Source: Hymenolepis diminuta
Lineage: Eukaryota; Platyhelminthes; Cestoda; Cyclophyllidea; Hymenolepididae
Length of the DNA stretch: 64,000 nt
Direction: 5' to 3'
NCBI GenBank assembly: GCA_900708905.1
Contig: CAADRB010000006.1
Location: 2,509,927 to 2,573,926 of the forward strand
The position numbers and the translations under genes are program-made. How positions within the stretch are numbered: the first letter of the stretch is position 1; every line of letters begins with the position of its first letter. The notes beneath the pieces were generated by a model. The model did no database searches, was not told where the DNA came from, and saw only the letters and a list, made by a program, of their open reading frames with translations. Of the stretch, positions 24,254 to 37,070 are shown piece by piece.

Positions 24254-27200
24254 TTGTTACTTAAAAATTGCTTGGAAAATGTTGGTAATATTCTTTGCGC
24301 TCTCAATGTATTAGCAGTTTATTTTAAATTGTTTATTAACCATGGTAATCATGAGAGAAGGGTGAAGAAGTTTTTCAAGAATAGCGTTTCGTTCCAATTC
24401 TAGATATATCCAGATACACTGTTTACATAATTAGAGTTGCGACTACGTGATTCTAGCTAAGACGCTGTTTTATTCTCGTCGTTATCATTGAGATACAACT
24501 TAGATCTACCAAGAAGGTACAAGTCCTTAATAAACCACAAATGTTACAGTTATTGGAGTAGGCAAATGCAATAAACTTAATGGCCGGAGGAAGTCATTCA
24601 TACTTAAGTCACGATGTCTACAAGAGAATTTTAACATAGCTAAACGCTAAAAGTCTGGATGATATTTCTCTATTTTACGGTGTAGAGAGGTTAACTTAAA
24701 ATGCTAAAGGTACTCAACGTAGAGCTTCCAAAAGATTGAGTAATAGTCTGAATTGAGTGACATTGGTCAACAGAGAGATGAGTGACAATCAGATAGATCC
24801 CGTATTGTTATCTTTTTACTGAAGATGAGTTCTGTGGAAAACTTTTATCATTATTATTATTATAGCCTGGAAATAAAATTGTTTTTAAGATCTTCTACGG
24901 ATTAGATATTCGACTCTACTACATTGAGGTATCTCGATAGTATATCTTACATTTGATTTTGCTTTGAGTAAATTAGAACAGTCTAAGTTCTTTTTGGACC
25001 TACATAGATTAGGGGAATTAAGAACTAAAGTTGTATCACTTATAGAGAATCAAACTCGTCTCCCATTACCTTTGCATGAATAGGCTTCTATCATTTTGTC
25101 CATCCACACCCATCCACACATAGAATGACTACTCACACTCGTTAACATTGACTAATGGGGTGGTAGAGACAAAAACAAAAGTGAGCCATTAGATAGAAGT
25201 GGTGTTTGTGATTTATTCTTACTTGCGGCGTATTAATGCATTGTGTTTAATTTGGTGTTTGTTTGTACTAAAGGACTAACCGGACATTAAACGTTGGCGC
25301 TTCATTTTCAAGTTTCACTTGTACAAATTATTCATTTGCCTACTAATATTTCATTTTCTTTACTTATGTGATGCGTTCGGGAACCAAGTAACGATAGCAA
25401 TCGAATGAATTTACATTTATTATATTTTCCCCATTATTTCTAATCCTGGATGTTTTTCATGATTTACTCAATGTTTTTCCATGGCTAAATGCGCAATGAA
25501 TTTGTTTCTATTAATGGATTTAAAAATACCCAAAACTAAGAAACATTTCCGTCTTAGTGTCATTTAAACTGAAGCACCTATTAAAATATTTCTGTACTTT
25601 TCGTCATAATTACAAAGGGTATTTCTTATTAAAAAAATCAGGTATACAAAATCAGGTATGTGCGAAAATTGTACCACCACAGTTGATACAATAAATGGAG
25701 TTAGAGCATGCGTGTTTTATTGAACGTGCTTTATTGTATTGATTAATTACTATCGTACAGATAAACAATAAAACAGAGTACCTGTCCATGAATTTGTACA
25801 TGGTAGGTATGATTTTAATTAGATAGCACGGATAATGTTAGATTTGAGGGTTCTTTTTCCACTTACACTGACATAAAACTATTTCAATAGCTGAAACTAC
25901 TGAAAATTTACCATTGCGAATCCTTCCATTACTATTTTCTTTTGTCCGTTTCATTCATTTCAAATTTCTCTTCCCTATCATTAGCTCAGTCCTTGTCTTG
26001 ATTGGATCTTAGTAACAGACAAATGCTCAATATTTTCAAAGCAATCTGTCACAGGTCTAGGGCAATGGGCTATTGTTGAAATCATATCAGATTGTGATCC
26101 GGTCCGATTTAGCTTTTCATATATGTTGCAAAGGAAGAGAGTACATTTCTTCTAAAATCAAAAGAGTATTTTATGTCGAATGTAATGGGCACGTTGCGTT
26201 ACTTGAATTATTTTAATCAGCTATCGCTTTAAATGCATACCAAGAAATCTTATAATTAGATTATTAAGGACGTTCAATCTCTTTTTGTGAGTTTAGATTG
26301 AAATGGAGAATCCTTATTTTGGGGGGATTTAATTGCATTCACCTGCGTCTACTTTCCTCTTCTGTTGCAATGTTTAATTCGCATAAAATACGCAAAATCC
26401 ATTACCACTTGCTTTTCCACTATTTGATTTAAGGGTTTTTCCGTCACAATGGAATATTTGACATATAACTTTAACATCTTACGGCTTTTTTTCCTTTTTA
26501 CTATAACAATGAATGCAGTACCTAGTATCCTTTAAATTCAGCGGCGTATTTAATGATGGATTTAAAATTGAGTGCTAATTTTGAAACTTGCCAGAATGAT
26601 AAACTCCTGCTAATTGATAATGCTTCCGTCTTGCAAGTCAGTGGACGCAAGATCCAATTCAATAACGTTAATCCAATGTTTGAAGTAGTTCAGTATTCCA
26701 GAGAATGTAAATGCAATGCTGTGATATGTTCACTCCACTCTTTAGATGTCCCTATTTAAAGCATTATTAATCTGTCAACCTATGTCCGCTTTCCAAAAGG
26801 GTAAAATAAATATTAAAAAATCGAGATTGGGAGGAATCTGATTACGTTATTTGGCTTAGCACTTAACAATGTTGAAATGCTGATCCGCCTTTTAACCAGT
26901 AAAAAAGAATGTCCACATATACTTTGTCCTATTTTTTTCATCTTCACAGCATCATTCTGTGGAGTTGGAAAATATCCCAAATAACTAGTGAAATTAAATG
27001 ACGCCCCAATCTGAAAATCTTAGGAAGATTAAAAGATTCAAGATTATTGGAAATAAAAGTATCTGAGAACTGGTTGGGAACAATTACAATTAGAATATTT
27101 TTTAACGTAAAACCGGACATTTTTGTGCATTCATTTAAAATCTTTTTGCCTATCCTTAAACAAGCCCTTTAAACATGTCTCATTACCTAATCAAGATACT

Positions 27201-29189
27201 ACCCATCTAATGACTAGTTTCATTCTGTTCAGTAGGTCATAACGTTCGTTGGATTGAAGGATTGCCCAGTTTCTTTATTTTTCGGCAATATTAATTCATT
27301 TTGATAATAAACCATGTTCACTCTTTTGCGTTTACCTGAGGTGTATTTAAAAATTTCAGTTGGAGAATACTGAATAAAGATCTATACCCACCTCTTTCTC
27401 GATAATTCAGATTTCATCTATAAAATCTTACGACTCGTCGGTACAGACACTCGATTCTTATGTTTGCCGTCGTTCCTCGTCCTATCCTGCTTTCTCTCTT
27501 CCTTCATATTCTCTAACTCCCTCTCAATTTTTAATTATTGTGGTTTAATAAATTCTGCTTTGCCCTCAACTCAGTTTTCCGGATCTCTAGTATTGTAGTT
27601 ATCTGCTGTTATCTGTACCTCATTGTTCAACAGAATATTCACAGATTTGTGTCAGACCGAATACGTCTAAAGTGACAGATATTTTGCCACGGCTTAACTA
27701 TTCACTCGACGCAGTTCACAGTAGTGTTTTTAGATGTTTGCTAAAAGCATGGTTATGCCGAGGTAATAAAGAATGGAGAAGTAACTCAAAAACAATGTGG
27801 ACTTAAGTATATTAAATTACCGAATAGCATAAAGAACGCATTCCAAAGTACAATAAAGCACACAAAAGATAAATAGGAGTGAAAAAGAAGCATGGGTGAA
27901 AAGTGAGCTAAGGAAGGCGTCATTTGATTACTAAAGCAATTCATCTATGAAATTGGCTTCATTATATGCCCAGGGAAGTGGACATTATTATACCATAACA
28001 AAAGTCCATTCGGTCGTTAACTTTTTTCTAAATCTGACTGTTACAAAATTTTAATCCTTAAATAATCATCTACATGAACTATTATATAGTCTTATCTTTG
28101 GAGAAATTCCAGATTCTCGTAATGATCAAGTTGGTCAGAAATATGCGGTATGTAAAAATAAAGTTGATATCTATTCAAAAATCTAGTAACTTAAATTTTT
28201 GTTTATAGGATCGTCAAATAAATTTCTTATTCGGATGAATCAGATAATGCAATTTATCACGAACATGAAGATATTTTATCCATAAATTTGAATAATAGAA
28301 GAGTAAAGTACAGCAATGAATTAATGTCCTCATTCTGCTTTTTTTCTTATACAACTGATCTTCTATATTGTAATGCAGTGTTCAGTGGCCAAGTCAAGTC
28401 ACCTAGATAGCTGAGAAAGTGGTCTGAAAGCCAGCTTAGTTTAATGATCAAAGTAATAGGTATTTATTTATGCCATGGTCGTTATGTAGGTTTCCAACTG
28501 CGTACACTTGGACATATTAAATGAGATGCTGTCGCTGAGGTTATTCGACTTCCACTTGTTCCAAATGGACAGTTTCTTAATGATATACGCAATATCCAGT
28601 AAATATAATAATTAAGTACATTATTAGGGAGCAATTAATAAATTAGATGGAAAATGATATTCCCCATGACAAAATATGCAGAAGAATGGTTAAATTTGCC
28701 GTTTTTATCTAGAAATCGTAGAAAATGGTGAGTCGTAGTTAATAATTTTATTGCCAATTAAATAATGGTATTCATTTCCCAACGAACACCTGGGGAAACT
28801 GGAGACCCCTTGGGGAAACCGAGTGGTATTTGCAAAACAATAAAAGACCGATTGTAGAATAAATAAACGAATTTTATGAGAATTTCCATTAAATCATTCA
28901 TAAAGAATAATGTCATATTGTTTGAAATTGAAAAAATAATGTAGAATAGAGTTTATTTTATATTTAATCCTTAAACGTGTGATGAAAATAAAAAGCTATA
29001 AAAATGTATATTAATGAATAAAAAGCTAATAATTACTGAGTTTAACCTTAATTTTTATTAATGGAAACATTTTGAATATGAATTCATAGGTGATAGTAAC
29101 TCAATACAATACTGACGAATAGGTGAAGAGATTGCATTCGGAGCTAGCCCACGCACTCATTTGTTATTTAATAATAAAACATTATCGTC
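24254..29189. other. Intergenic region between FEZ and CSTF3
   Basis: 4.9 kb without a supported gene. A CT-rich stretch at about 27420-27570 resembles the one at 3985-4260. Open frames here (for example 26553-26759) show no homology I recognise and no splice context. No clear TATA box precedes CSTF3. Confidence 0.5.
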
Positions 29190-32100
29190 ATGTTAAATAC
29201 GCAGTTTAATCAACGACGACCCGTGAAGGTTGATAAAATTCAACGTGCAGAAGAACGAATAAAAAATAATGTTTGGGATATTGAAGCTTGGAGTGTCATT
29301 CTACGTGATGCACAGTCCAGAAAGATTGAAGATGCACGTGATGCCTTTGAAAAGATTGTTGCTCAGTTCCCTACTGCAGGCCAGTATTGGAAAATATATA
29401 TTCAACAAGAGGTATGTATCCTAAATGTCGTCTACTATTTTGTCTTCTGGCTATTTGTTAATTAAAGACTTTTATGTACCCATCTGTGGTGTTATAGGGT
29501 TAATTTTTGTCCACTTTTAGATCAAAGCTAAGAACTATGATCGAGTAGCGAAGCTTTTTCAAAGGTGCCTCGTTAAAGTTTTGAACATCGATCTATGGAA
29601 GCTGTACCTTCAGTATGTAAAGGATTCAAAATGCAAGTTACCAAATTTCAGGTAAGATCTAGTGCTTGATGCATCATTGTTTTTAGAGAAAAAATGGCAC
29701 AGGCCTATGATTTCACTTTGGATAAAATGGGTCTTGATTTGAGCTCATATTCCATCTGGGCTGATTATATCACATATCTGAAGTCAACGTAAGTTGTTCG
29801 TATTAATTCTTGATGATTTTCCTCGTAGTCAAGTCCAAGGAACGTATGCAGAAAGTCAAAAAATAACCGCCACCCGTAAAGTTTATCAGAGAGCAATTGT
29901 CACTCCAATGTTGGGTATTGAAACAATCTGGCGGGACTACTGCATGTATGAGGATTCTATCAATCCCCATATTGCGAAAAAGTTGACAGAAGAGCGTGGT
30001 CGTGATTACATGACAGCTCGAAATGTCACCAAGGAGTATGAAATCATGACGAAGGGTCTTTCCAAGAACATCCCCTCAGTTCCTCCCCAAAATACCCCCC
30101 ATGAAGTTAAACAGGTCGAACTATGGAAGAAGTATATTCAATGGGAGAAGGATAATCCTCTCAAAACTGAAGATATATCAGTTCTTACGAAAAGAGGTAG
30201 GGTTGTTTTTCATACTACCTAATTTCATTCATAATCTCACTTTGTGACATTAAATTATTTTGGTAACTATATTACACCTAATCTTAATGTTTCATTGCCA
30301 ATTGAAGCTTAGTGGTGAGATTTTTTAAGAAGACTTCCTGAATATGCTCAGGAAGAGCCTAATACACCAGAACTTCTTCTTCGCATCTTATTTGCTCCCT
30401 ACCATGGTATTGAGCAGGCTTTTTTAGTTTCTGTGGCTTTCCTAAAATAACACTGTGGGCCACAGCCAAGATGAACTCTCTAGTAGTTTGCATCTTAGTA
30501 CAAGTAGATGTTTTGCTTAATTAATCTAAAACTTCCCAAGTTCACGACACTTGATTTGAGTGGTGAAGATATTTTGAAGCCGTTCTTATAAGAAACTCGC
30601 ATTCTAACGTTCCTCTAATTAACAGGAATTAACCTGTGCGGTTGGTCGGTGAGTGTGCGCCTATTTGCATTGATCTTATGACCTCTGACTTATCCGACGT
30701 GCACGTTAACCACTGCGCCATAATTGATATAATCCCTTTTATTTGCAGTACTGTTTGCCTACGAGCAGTGTCTACTCTGTTTGGGACATCATCCCGACAT
30801 CTGGTATGAAGCTGCTAGCTACCTTGAACAAGCCAGTAAACTTCTCACCAGTAAAGGAGTAAGTTGGATTTGATGGCTTTGCATATACTATTTAAGTATC
30901 TTTTCACCAATTAAGTTTCTTACTTTCATTTTAGGAGCAGACAATGGCCTTAGTGTTTGCAGATGATGCCGCAGCCATGTACGAAAGAGCGTTAAATCTC
31001 CTAAAGAATAACATGATGCTCTACTTTGCTTACGCAGACTACGAGGAGGGTCGGTGTAAATATCCTAAAGTCCACAGTATCTACAAGAAACTAATTTCGC
31101 TTGAGAGTGTTGATCCTACCCTGGTAAGCTTCCTGTTTTCTAGTTAATCCTTTTTTATCCAATGTGTCTGAATATCTATCATCCTTAAAAGATTTATGCT
31201 TATCTCGGATTGGTAATGGAATCTAAACTAACTTGAGATCATTCGGATTAGTAGAACAATTCGGAGGTGACTTTGAAGACACTCCTCTTTTATTTATTGA
31301 ATAAAAGATTAGATGATAGATGCAAGTACATATGCATTGAGCAGCGCTACTTGTCAAATCGACAGTGTCCCTATAATGACCTCAAGTGTATTACTATGAA
31401 TTCTCTCCTTATTTCTCTAAATTGATATTAATGGGCAGATGAAATTTCGTTTATGCTCTTTTTTCACCTAAAATATCCTGTAGTTAGGATGGATTTGCGT
31501 ATTCATCCTCTAATTTAATCTACTTTTTATGCACTCGTTTATTTCCCCAATTTTTTTTTGTCTTCAGCCCTATATCCAGTACATTCGTTTCGCTCGCCGT
31601 TGTGAAGGTATTCTATCAGCTCGTCTTGTATTCAAGAGTGCTCGAGCGGATCCCCGCGTTGGTTATCAAGCTTACGTTTGTGCCGCCTTGATGGAATACT
31701 TCTGCAGCAAGGTTAGTCTTATTACTCTTTAAACCGTATCTTGGTTATTTTCAAAATGGATTAACGTCTTGAAAACAAATTTTTGGGTACGGAGTTATTT
31801 TTGGTGATTTTGTAGTTGAGAAATTGTCAATCATTCTAGTACGAATTATAGATGGTGGTTGTTCTACTCAGCGGTAAATAAGTGCTTGCCGGCTTGACAA
31901 ACACAAAGATCACCTTCTCCACTCCATCTTTAAGTGAATATCATAGATATACGCTTTCATGGAGAGAAAGTGTTTTCAATGTTTCTAGAGTGTATTTTTG
32001 TACTTTCATATTTTCATTAATCTAGTGACCAATATTGATCATTCTCCCTAGGAGTATCCATATATCCTCATTTTATCCTTTTGTTCCTTGGCTAAATTTT

Positions 32101-35100
32101 AAAACATTAACTCATTGAAAACAGTCGAGGAAGTATACATCGGTCATTATCTGGTTGAAATGTTACAATTTGGCCCTTCCTTTAACATTGCTCATTGTTT
32201 ACCAACTTGAATGATCGTTTAAACTTGCACAATCTTTAGATATATAAAAGGGTAGGTGTCACAATTCAATCCTTTGAATTAGCGTATTTCTAGATTTACG
32301 CTTCCTACTTTGGTCAAATTTATCGAAACCGATTTTCGAAATACTCATCTATTAAATATGTAATCATCTTCTTTCATTGGAATTCAGCAACTAGAGCAAG
32401 TTTAGGATTCAAACTAAAATCTAAACAAACTTAAGACAGATTAACCCCAGCTTAAACTAAATACGTAAAAATTATTTTTTTTTCTCTTCAGATTATATCA
32501 TTAGTCTATCCGAAACATCAGAATTTAGAAACTAAGTTTCGTCTTAAATTACTTTTATATGGGTTGCTTTATTCAATAGCCTACTTTATCTATTTATTCG
32601 GCATATTTTCCATCTCCTCTATTCAGGATATGAATATTGGTCACAAAATATTCGAACTGGGCATGAAACGCTTTTCAGGTAACGCAGACTTTGTGCTCTG
32701 CTACGTGGATTTCATGTCACATCTCAACGAAGATAACAACACTCGAGTCCTCTACGAACGTGCTTTGGGGTCAGATGAAATTCCTCCCGAACGAACTCGT
32801 TCAATTTGGTCGAGGTTCTTGCAATTTGAACTTCAGGTAACTAACTGCATTAATTCAGTCAATTTATCTTTACCTAACTCACAATTCTTTCCCTCTAAAG
32901 GTTGGTGATCTAGGCAGCGTTCAGAAGATTGAGAAACGAAGGCTCAAGTCAATTGAAAATGTAAAAGAATTTCAGGGTCGTGAGACAGCGCTTCTAATTG
33001 ATCGTTATCGATTTTTGGATCTCTATCCTTGTTCGGAGTCAGAATTGCGTTCACTCGGCTACCGGGTAAGTGATATTGCCTTTGTTTAAAAAAGCAATAA
33101 AGGTAAATTCGTAGAATGTTTAAACATTTTGATAGGACTATAATGCAAAGTTATTTCATTCTGAGTTCTGAGTTGAAATTATGGTAGTAATATGGTAAAA
33201 GTTGCCATCAAAATTAGAATCAATTGTGATTTTTCATTCAATATAGGACATATCAAATGCTGACGCATTAAATTAGCATATTATGAGTCCAGACCCTTTC
33301 AGTTTAATGTGCACGCAGTAATTAAAAACTCCAAGAGCAGCATCCAATGGTTCATCTTTACTAAATTCCACCTTCATGTGCTGAAAGCAGCAAATATGTA
33401 AATGGAACATGCCTCCTTCCATGCATTTGGTTAAGAATATTTTCACCTAACGCTTCTATTTTAACACACTAGCCGCAAACCTGTGTCTCGGCATCTGTCA
33501 ATGAATCGTCAGTTAAATTATACCACTTGCCATGTATTTCTCGAGTAATTAGGAAATTTACGTATTTCCTATCTCTGTAATATACCTAAATCCCATTCGA
33601 GCTAGTCAGTAAGCTGATCTGTTTCAGTTTCCGTAAATTTTTATACCATTGGAATTGTCGGTAAATCACCCAAAACTTTCTGCTTCGGTCTGTTTCGCTC
33701 CTATGGAAAGGACTTATTTTACCTATGTTTATTTTCTTAAATAGAATTTAAATTTATATAATTTTGCGTTCGAACAGTTTGTCATATGTGGTTTCTATCA
33801 GTAGCTAGAATGAAACTTACTATTGGAAATCTACTTTTCACTTTGTATCTGATGCAACATTTTTCAAGGATACCAGGTCATTTAGTAGTAACCTTAAGGA
33901 TTGCGAGTTCTTGATAAATGTAAGATGCTTTTGTTGCGATTTCGTTTTTTGTGTAATGTATGAGGCTAAAACTCAACTTAGCTGAAATTTAGGAAACATG
34001 AAGGCAATTTAAAGTTATGCTCATGTTGGGCCTGAAAAGTGCATTCCATTGTCATCCAATTTAATGAACTTGTTAAATCGAACATACATGCAAAGTACTT
34101 GTTCTTGACGGCAAATCTTCAAATCTGTCGAGGTAAAGTTTTATTTAGATGCTACTCTAGAGGAGTTTATTAATACATTACCACTTTTGTCTAATCTCAA
34201 CTCCTACTTAAATGAGTCGGTCAATTTCAATAACTATCTACTCAGAGTGTGACATTCTGGTAGCTGCAATTTTTAACGGTTTAGTTAGCTGAAATGGCTC
34301 TTAAATGACTTTGCTAATCAGAAAGTATCTTTTGTTATGATAATAATAATAATAATAATGGACACCACTACTTCAGGAGCTTTTTAATTTAATTTAATGG
34401 TTGGATCCTATAGCCCTGTAGTCTTGACGATTAATATCCATGACGAGGCAAACAAAATTTCGCTTTTTAAACATAGAAAGCATCTAAAAGCATAAGGACC
34501 AATAAAATGGCCTAATAAGATCTGAAGAGGAGAGGAGTCGAATAGAATCTGGGAATAAAGCAGGACATCAAAAGATCTTGATTTATATATATCAGTATTC
34601 ATCAGGGTGTTCATTTTCCAATTAATGAGTATGATTAACCGGATCCCATCTTTATGTTTTAGATTGCAACTTTCAGGAGATAACTCCTAGGTTCTTGAGT
34701 GTGTTCAGTGACGTTCAGGGTTGACTAAATTGAGTGATTGGTCGTATCATTTTGATGCTTTTATCCCTTTACCCATCCATGTCAGAGAGTTGATATTAGC
34801 TGTATTTAATTCATATACTAAATAATAAAAATACCAATTAGAGCAACTAGCTTATATTAGTTGATATATTTTTACATGACAGAGCTTATGAGATTTCACT
34901 TGCTACTGTTACGTTTTGTGCGTTATATTCTCTATTTGATAAGTTTACTGTCTCCATAGGAATTAGCCAAGCTCAACGTTACAGGTTCCGGCGGTGGTTT
35001 CCTGCTCTCCGTCGGCCCTGGCGGTGGTCATGTTGACGACACAGCAGCTGGTGGGGGCGGTGGCGTCAGTACAAGTGGTCTCTCCTTGTCCGATTCCACC

Positions 35101-36312
35101 GATCCCCTCTCAACCAACGCGGCAGCAGCAGGACTCAATGGTACCAAGGCAGGTACCCAACAGCCCACATTCCCTAGACCCGACTTTTCTCAGATGCTGC
35201 CCTTCAAACCCAAGGCCTTTCCTCGCACCAACAGTCATCCCGTGGAGGGTGGCGAATTTCCGCCTCCACCTGCAGCATCTGATCTACTTAGAAGACTTCC
35301 TCCTCCTGAATGCTTCCGTGGGCCCTTTGTGCAGATGGATAAGTTCCTGGAACACTTTTTGGAGTTGGAGATTCCTGCAGGTCCGTGCGTATTATGATAT
35401 TGATCTGAGTCTACTTATAACAATTCTGCAATTTGGATGTTTTTAGTCATAATATCCGTTGCCTTAGCCCTGTGGAAGATTTATGAAATGAGATTGTGCT
35501 TCTTATTTTACTACCTCGGCTGCATCTTGGATGAGCTGAAGGAACGATTTCTTAAATTACACATATTTTGTGAAGTAAGGCCCTTCTACACCGTTGTTAT
35601 GCTAGTATATTTGGTTTCTACCGCTAATGTATACGGTTACTCCAAGACGCTATTAACTTGACAAAGACTACGTACATCGGCAAAATTCGTCTTCATAGTG
35701 TTGATATTTGGAGACCAAAACACACCCGAAGTGATAACAATTTACACCCCGAATAACTGTCAAGCCATCAGAAGTGGCCCGCACTCGTATATTGATAAGG
35801 CTGATGGACGACTTAGAGATAACCTGTGGGGAATAGTCCAGTCCGAGACACGGTATATACATTGTTTTGTCGGCTTTCTATCAGAATACTTTGATTCTTA
35901 CCACTTCTCCTTCTTTTCTTAACTAGACTACATTGTCCAAGTCATGGCCGAATCAGAAGAGACTGGGTTGACTCATATCGATCCAGGGACAGCGCTCTCG
36001 ATTGAACTCTCCAATACCTTGCCTCAACAAATTCTTCTGGCTGCACGAAAACGCAAACAGCAGCAAAGTCGAGAAGAGGGTGGTAGCAATCTATCCAAAT
36101 TGCGTCGCTCTAGCACTCAACCCTCTACCGGTGGCGTTACTACGACGACAAATGTCTTTGGAGATTCAGAAGATGAAGGTGGGTCAAATGATGGGCAGGA
36201 GGAGGACAATGAAGATAATGTTTTTAATGAGGATAATGATGCTGATGTCACAGCCGGCGGAGTATTGGATCTGTTCAAGTTTAGAGTATCGAAAAAGCAG
36301 GCGTCGAATTAA
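29190..36312 (+). CDS. CSTF3: Cleavage stimulation factor subunit 3 (CstF-77), complete, 11 exons
   Basis: CstF-77 is the scaffold of the CstF complex, which binds the GU-rich element downstream of poly(A) sites in the nucleus; it dimerises through HAT repeats and holds CstF-64 and CstF-50. Exons: 29190-29411, 29521-29651, 29687-29788, 29829-30196, 30749-30858, 30935-31123, 31568-31711, 32627-32836, 32901-33065, 34960-35380, 35927-36312. They join in phase to 815 residues (human about 717). Diagnostic blocks: [106 protein letters not shown] and the C-terminal [18 protein letters not shown] repeats fill residues 1-547; a Gly-rich insert at about 552-590 and a longer acidic tail explain the extra length. 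Confidence 0.97.
30197..30748 (+). other. CSTF3 intron 4 with hairpin and SINE-like sequence
   Basis: GTAGGG donor, TTTGCAG acceptor. It contains a perfect 8-bp hairpin (CTTCCTGA...TCAGGAAG, about 30331-30352) and an antisense tRNA-like SINE fragment (30624-30724). No coding sequence is lost: the flanking exons join in phase. Confidence 0.6.
30624..30724 (-). repeat. tRNA-derived SINE fragment
   Basis: Read on the minus strand it begins TATGGCGCAGTGGTTAACG, a good pol III A box, followed about 30 nt later by GGTCATAAGATCAATGC, a degenerate B box. The element at 40905-40975 shows the same pair of blocks with similar spacing (GGCGTAGTGTCCAAAATG and AGTCATGTGATCGATGC), so this is a repeat family rather than a single decayed tRNA gene. 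Confidence 0.5.
31712..32626 (+). other. CSTF3 intron 7
   Basis: GTTAGT donor, ATTCAG acceptor. Nothing recognised except the weak SINE-like stretch near 31.9 kb. The smaller introns 31124-31567 and 35381-35926 likewise show no feature. Confidence 0.6.
31850..31925 (+). repeat. Possible SINE fragment in CSTF3 intron 7
   Basis: CTCAGCGGTAAATAAGTGC followed by a CAAAGATCACC block resembles the A- and B-box spacing of the SINE-like elements at 30.7 and 40.9 kb, but with low identity. Weak. Confidence 0.2.
33066..34959 (+). other. CSTF3 intron 9 (1.9 kb)
   Basis: GTAAGT donor, TCCATAG acceptor. It contains an (AAT)n tract at 34341-34359. No exon is needed here, since the flanking exons are in phase and the homology to CstF-77 is continuous across the junction. 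Confidence 0.6.
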
Positions 36313-36440
36313 TAATTCCATCCGCCTCCCTCATTGTAGCGTTTTTTTCTTGTATATATTTGTTCCCCCTCCTCCACCACCTCTATTTATTTCTCCTTAT
36401 CTTCACTTATACCCCGTTCTGAAGGAATTAATGTGTTTGT

Positions 36441-36446
36441 AATAAA
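36441..36446 (+). terminator. Poly(A) signal of CSTF3
   Basis: AATAAA about 130 nt after the CSTF3 stop codon on the same strand. Confidence 0.65.
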
Positions 36447-37025
36447 ATCTGCTTTTCTTTTCTGGAAATTCGTGTAATAGGGTAATTCTTTATGAGTAAA
36501 AATAGTGGCGTGACTTAGAATTAGACAAGATATCACTCTTCTAACAGCCTTGAACATAAACTAAAACAAAATAGAAAGAAAACAAAATTTTGTGCGGATA
36601 TCAATGATGGAAAAGGCATTATCGAATACTGAAGTTGTGGTCGACATAGCCTCTCTTTCGTTTATCTTCAAATACAAGGGAGTTGACTCGAGGATATGTA
36701 GAATAATATTGAGCTAAAAAAATATCCAAGGTCTGTTGGATTCTGTTTCATTTGAGTTCGTATACTTTATCCCCTTTTCGTCTGTCATAAACATTTTTGG
36801 GAATGCTCTATTGTTGCATCACAAGAGCATCAATCTTCCGCCTTAAACTCTGCTTGTAGGGGATTTCAAACTCCATGAAAGAACTCTTAGACAGCCAATG
36901 GATCAGCAATTGCCAAGTGCTAATCTGACCAATTTTGTACTGTTGTGCACTCAAAATTAAATTTTGACACAGAATGGGAATAAAACAAACTCAACTACTC
37001 TTCAATAAAAAAACGGTAAACTAAA

Positions 37026-37031
37026 TTTATT
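37026..37031 (-). terminator. Poly(A) signal of the acidic-protein gene
   Basis: AATAAA on the minus strand (TTTATT on the plus strand), 40 nt after the stop codon. It supports the frame at 37071-37916 being a real gene. Confidence 0.6.
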
Positions 37032-37070
37032 GAGTTGAAAATTAAGTGAACAAATTAAAAAATAAAGTAT

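Noticed and set aside
35437..35922. Open frames between the last two CSTF3 exons
   Set aside because: They lie in the intron 35381-35926; the last exon joins exon 10 in phase and supplies the acidic tail.
36002..36442. A 146-residue frame overlapping the last CSTF3 exon
   Set aside because: A shadow of the real frame; the CSTF3 frame ends in a stop at 36310-36312 and has the expected acidic, basic-ended tail.
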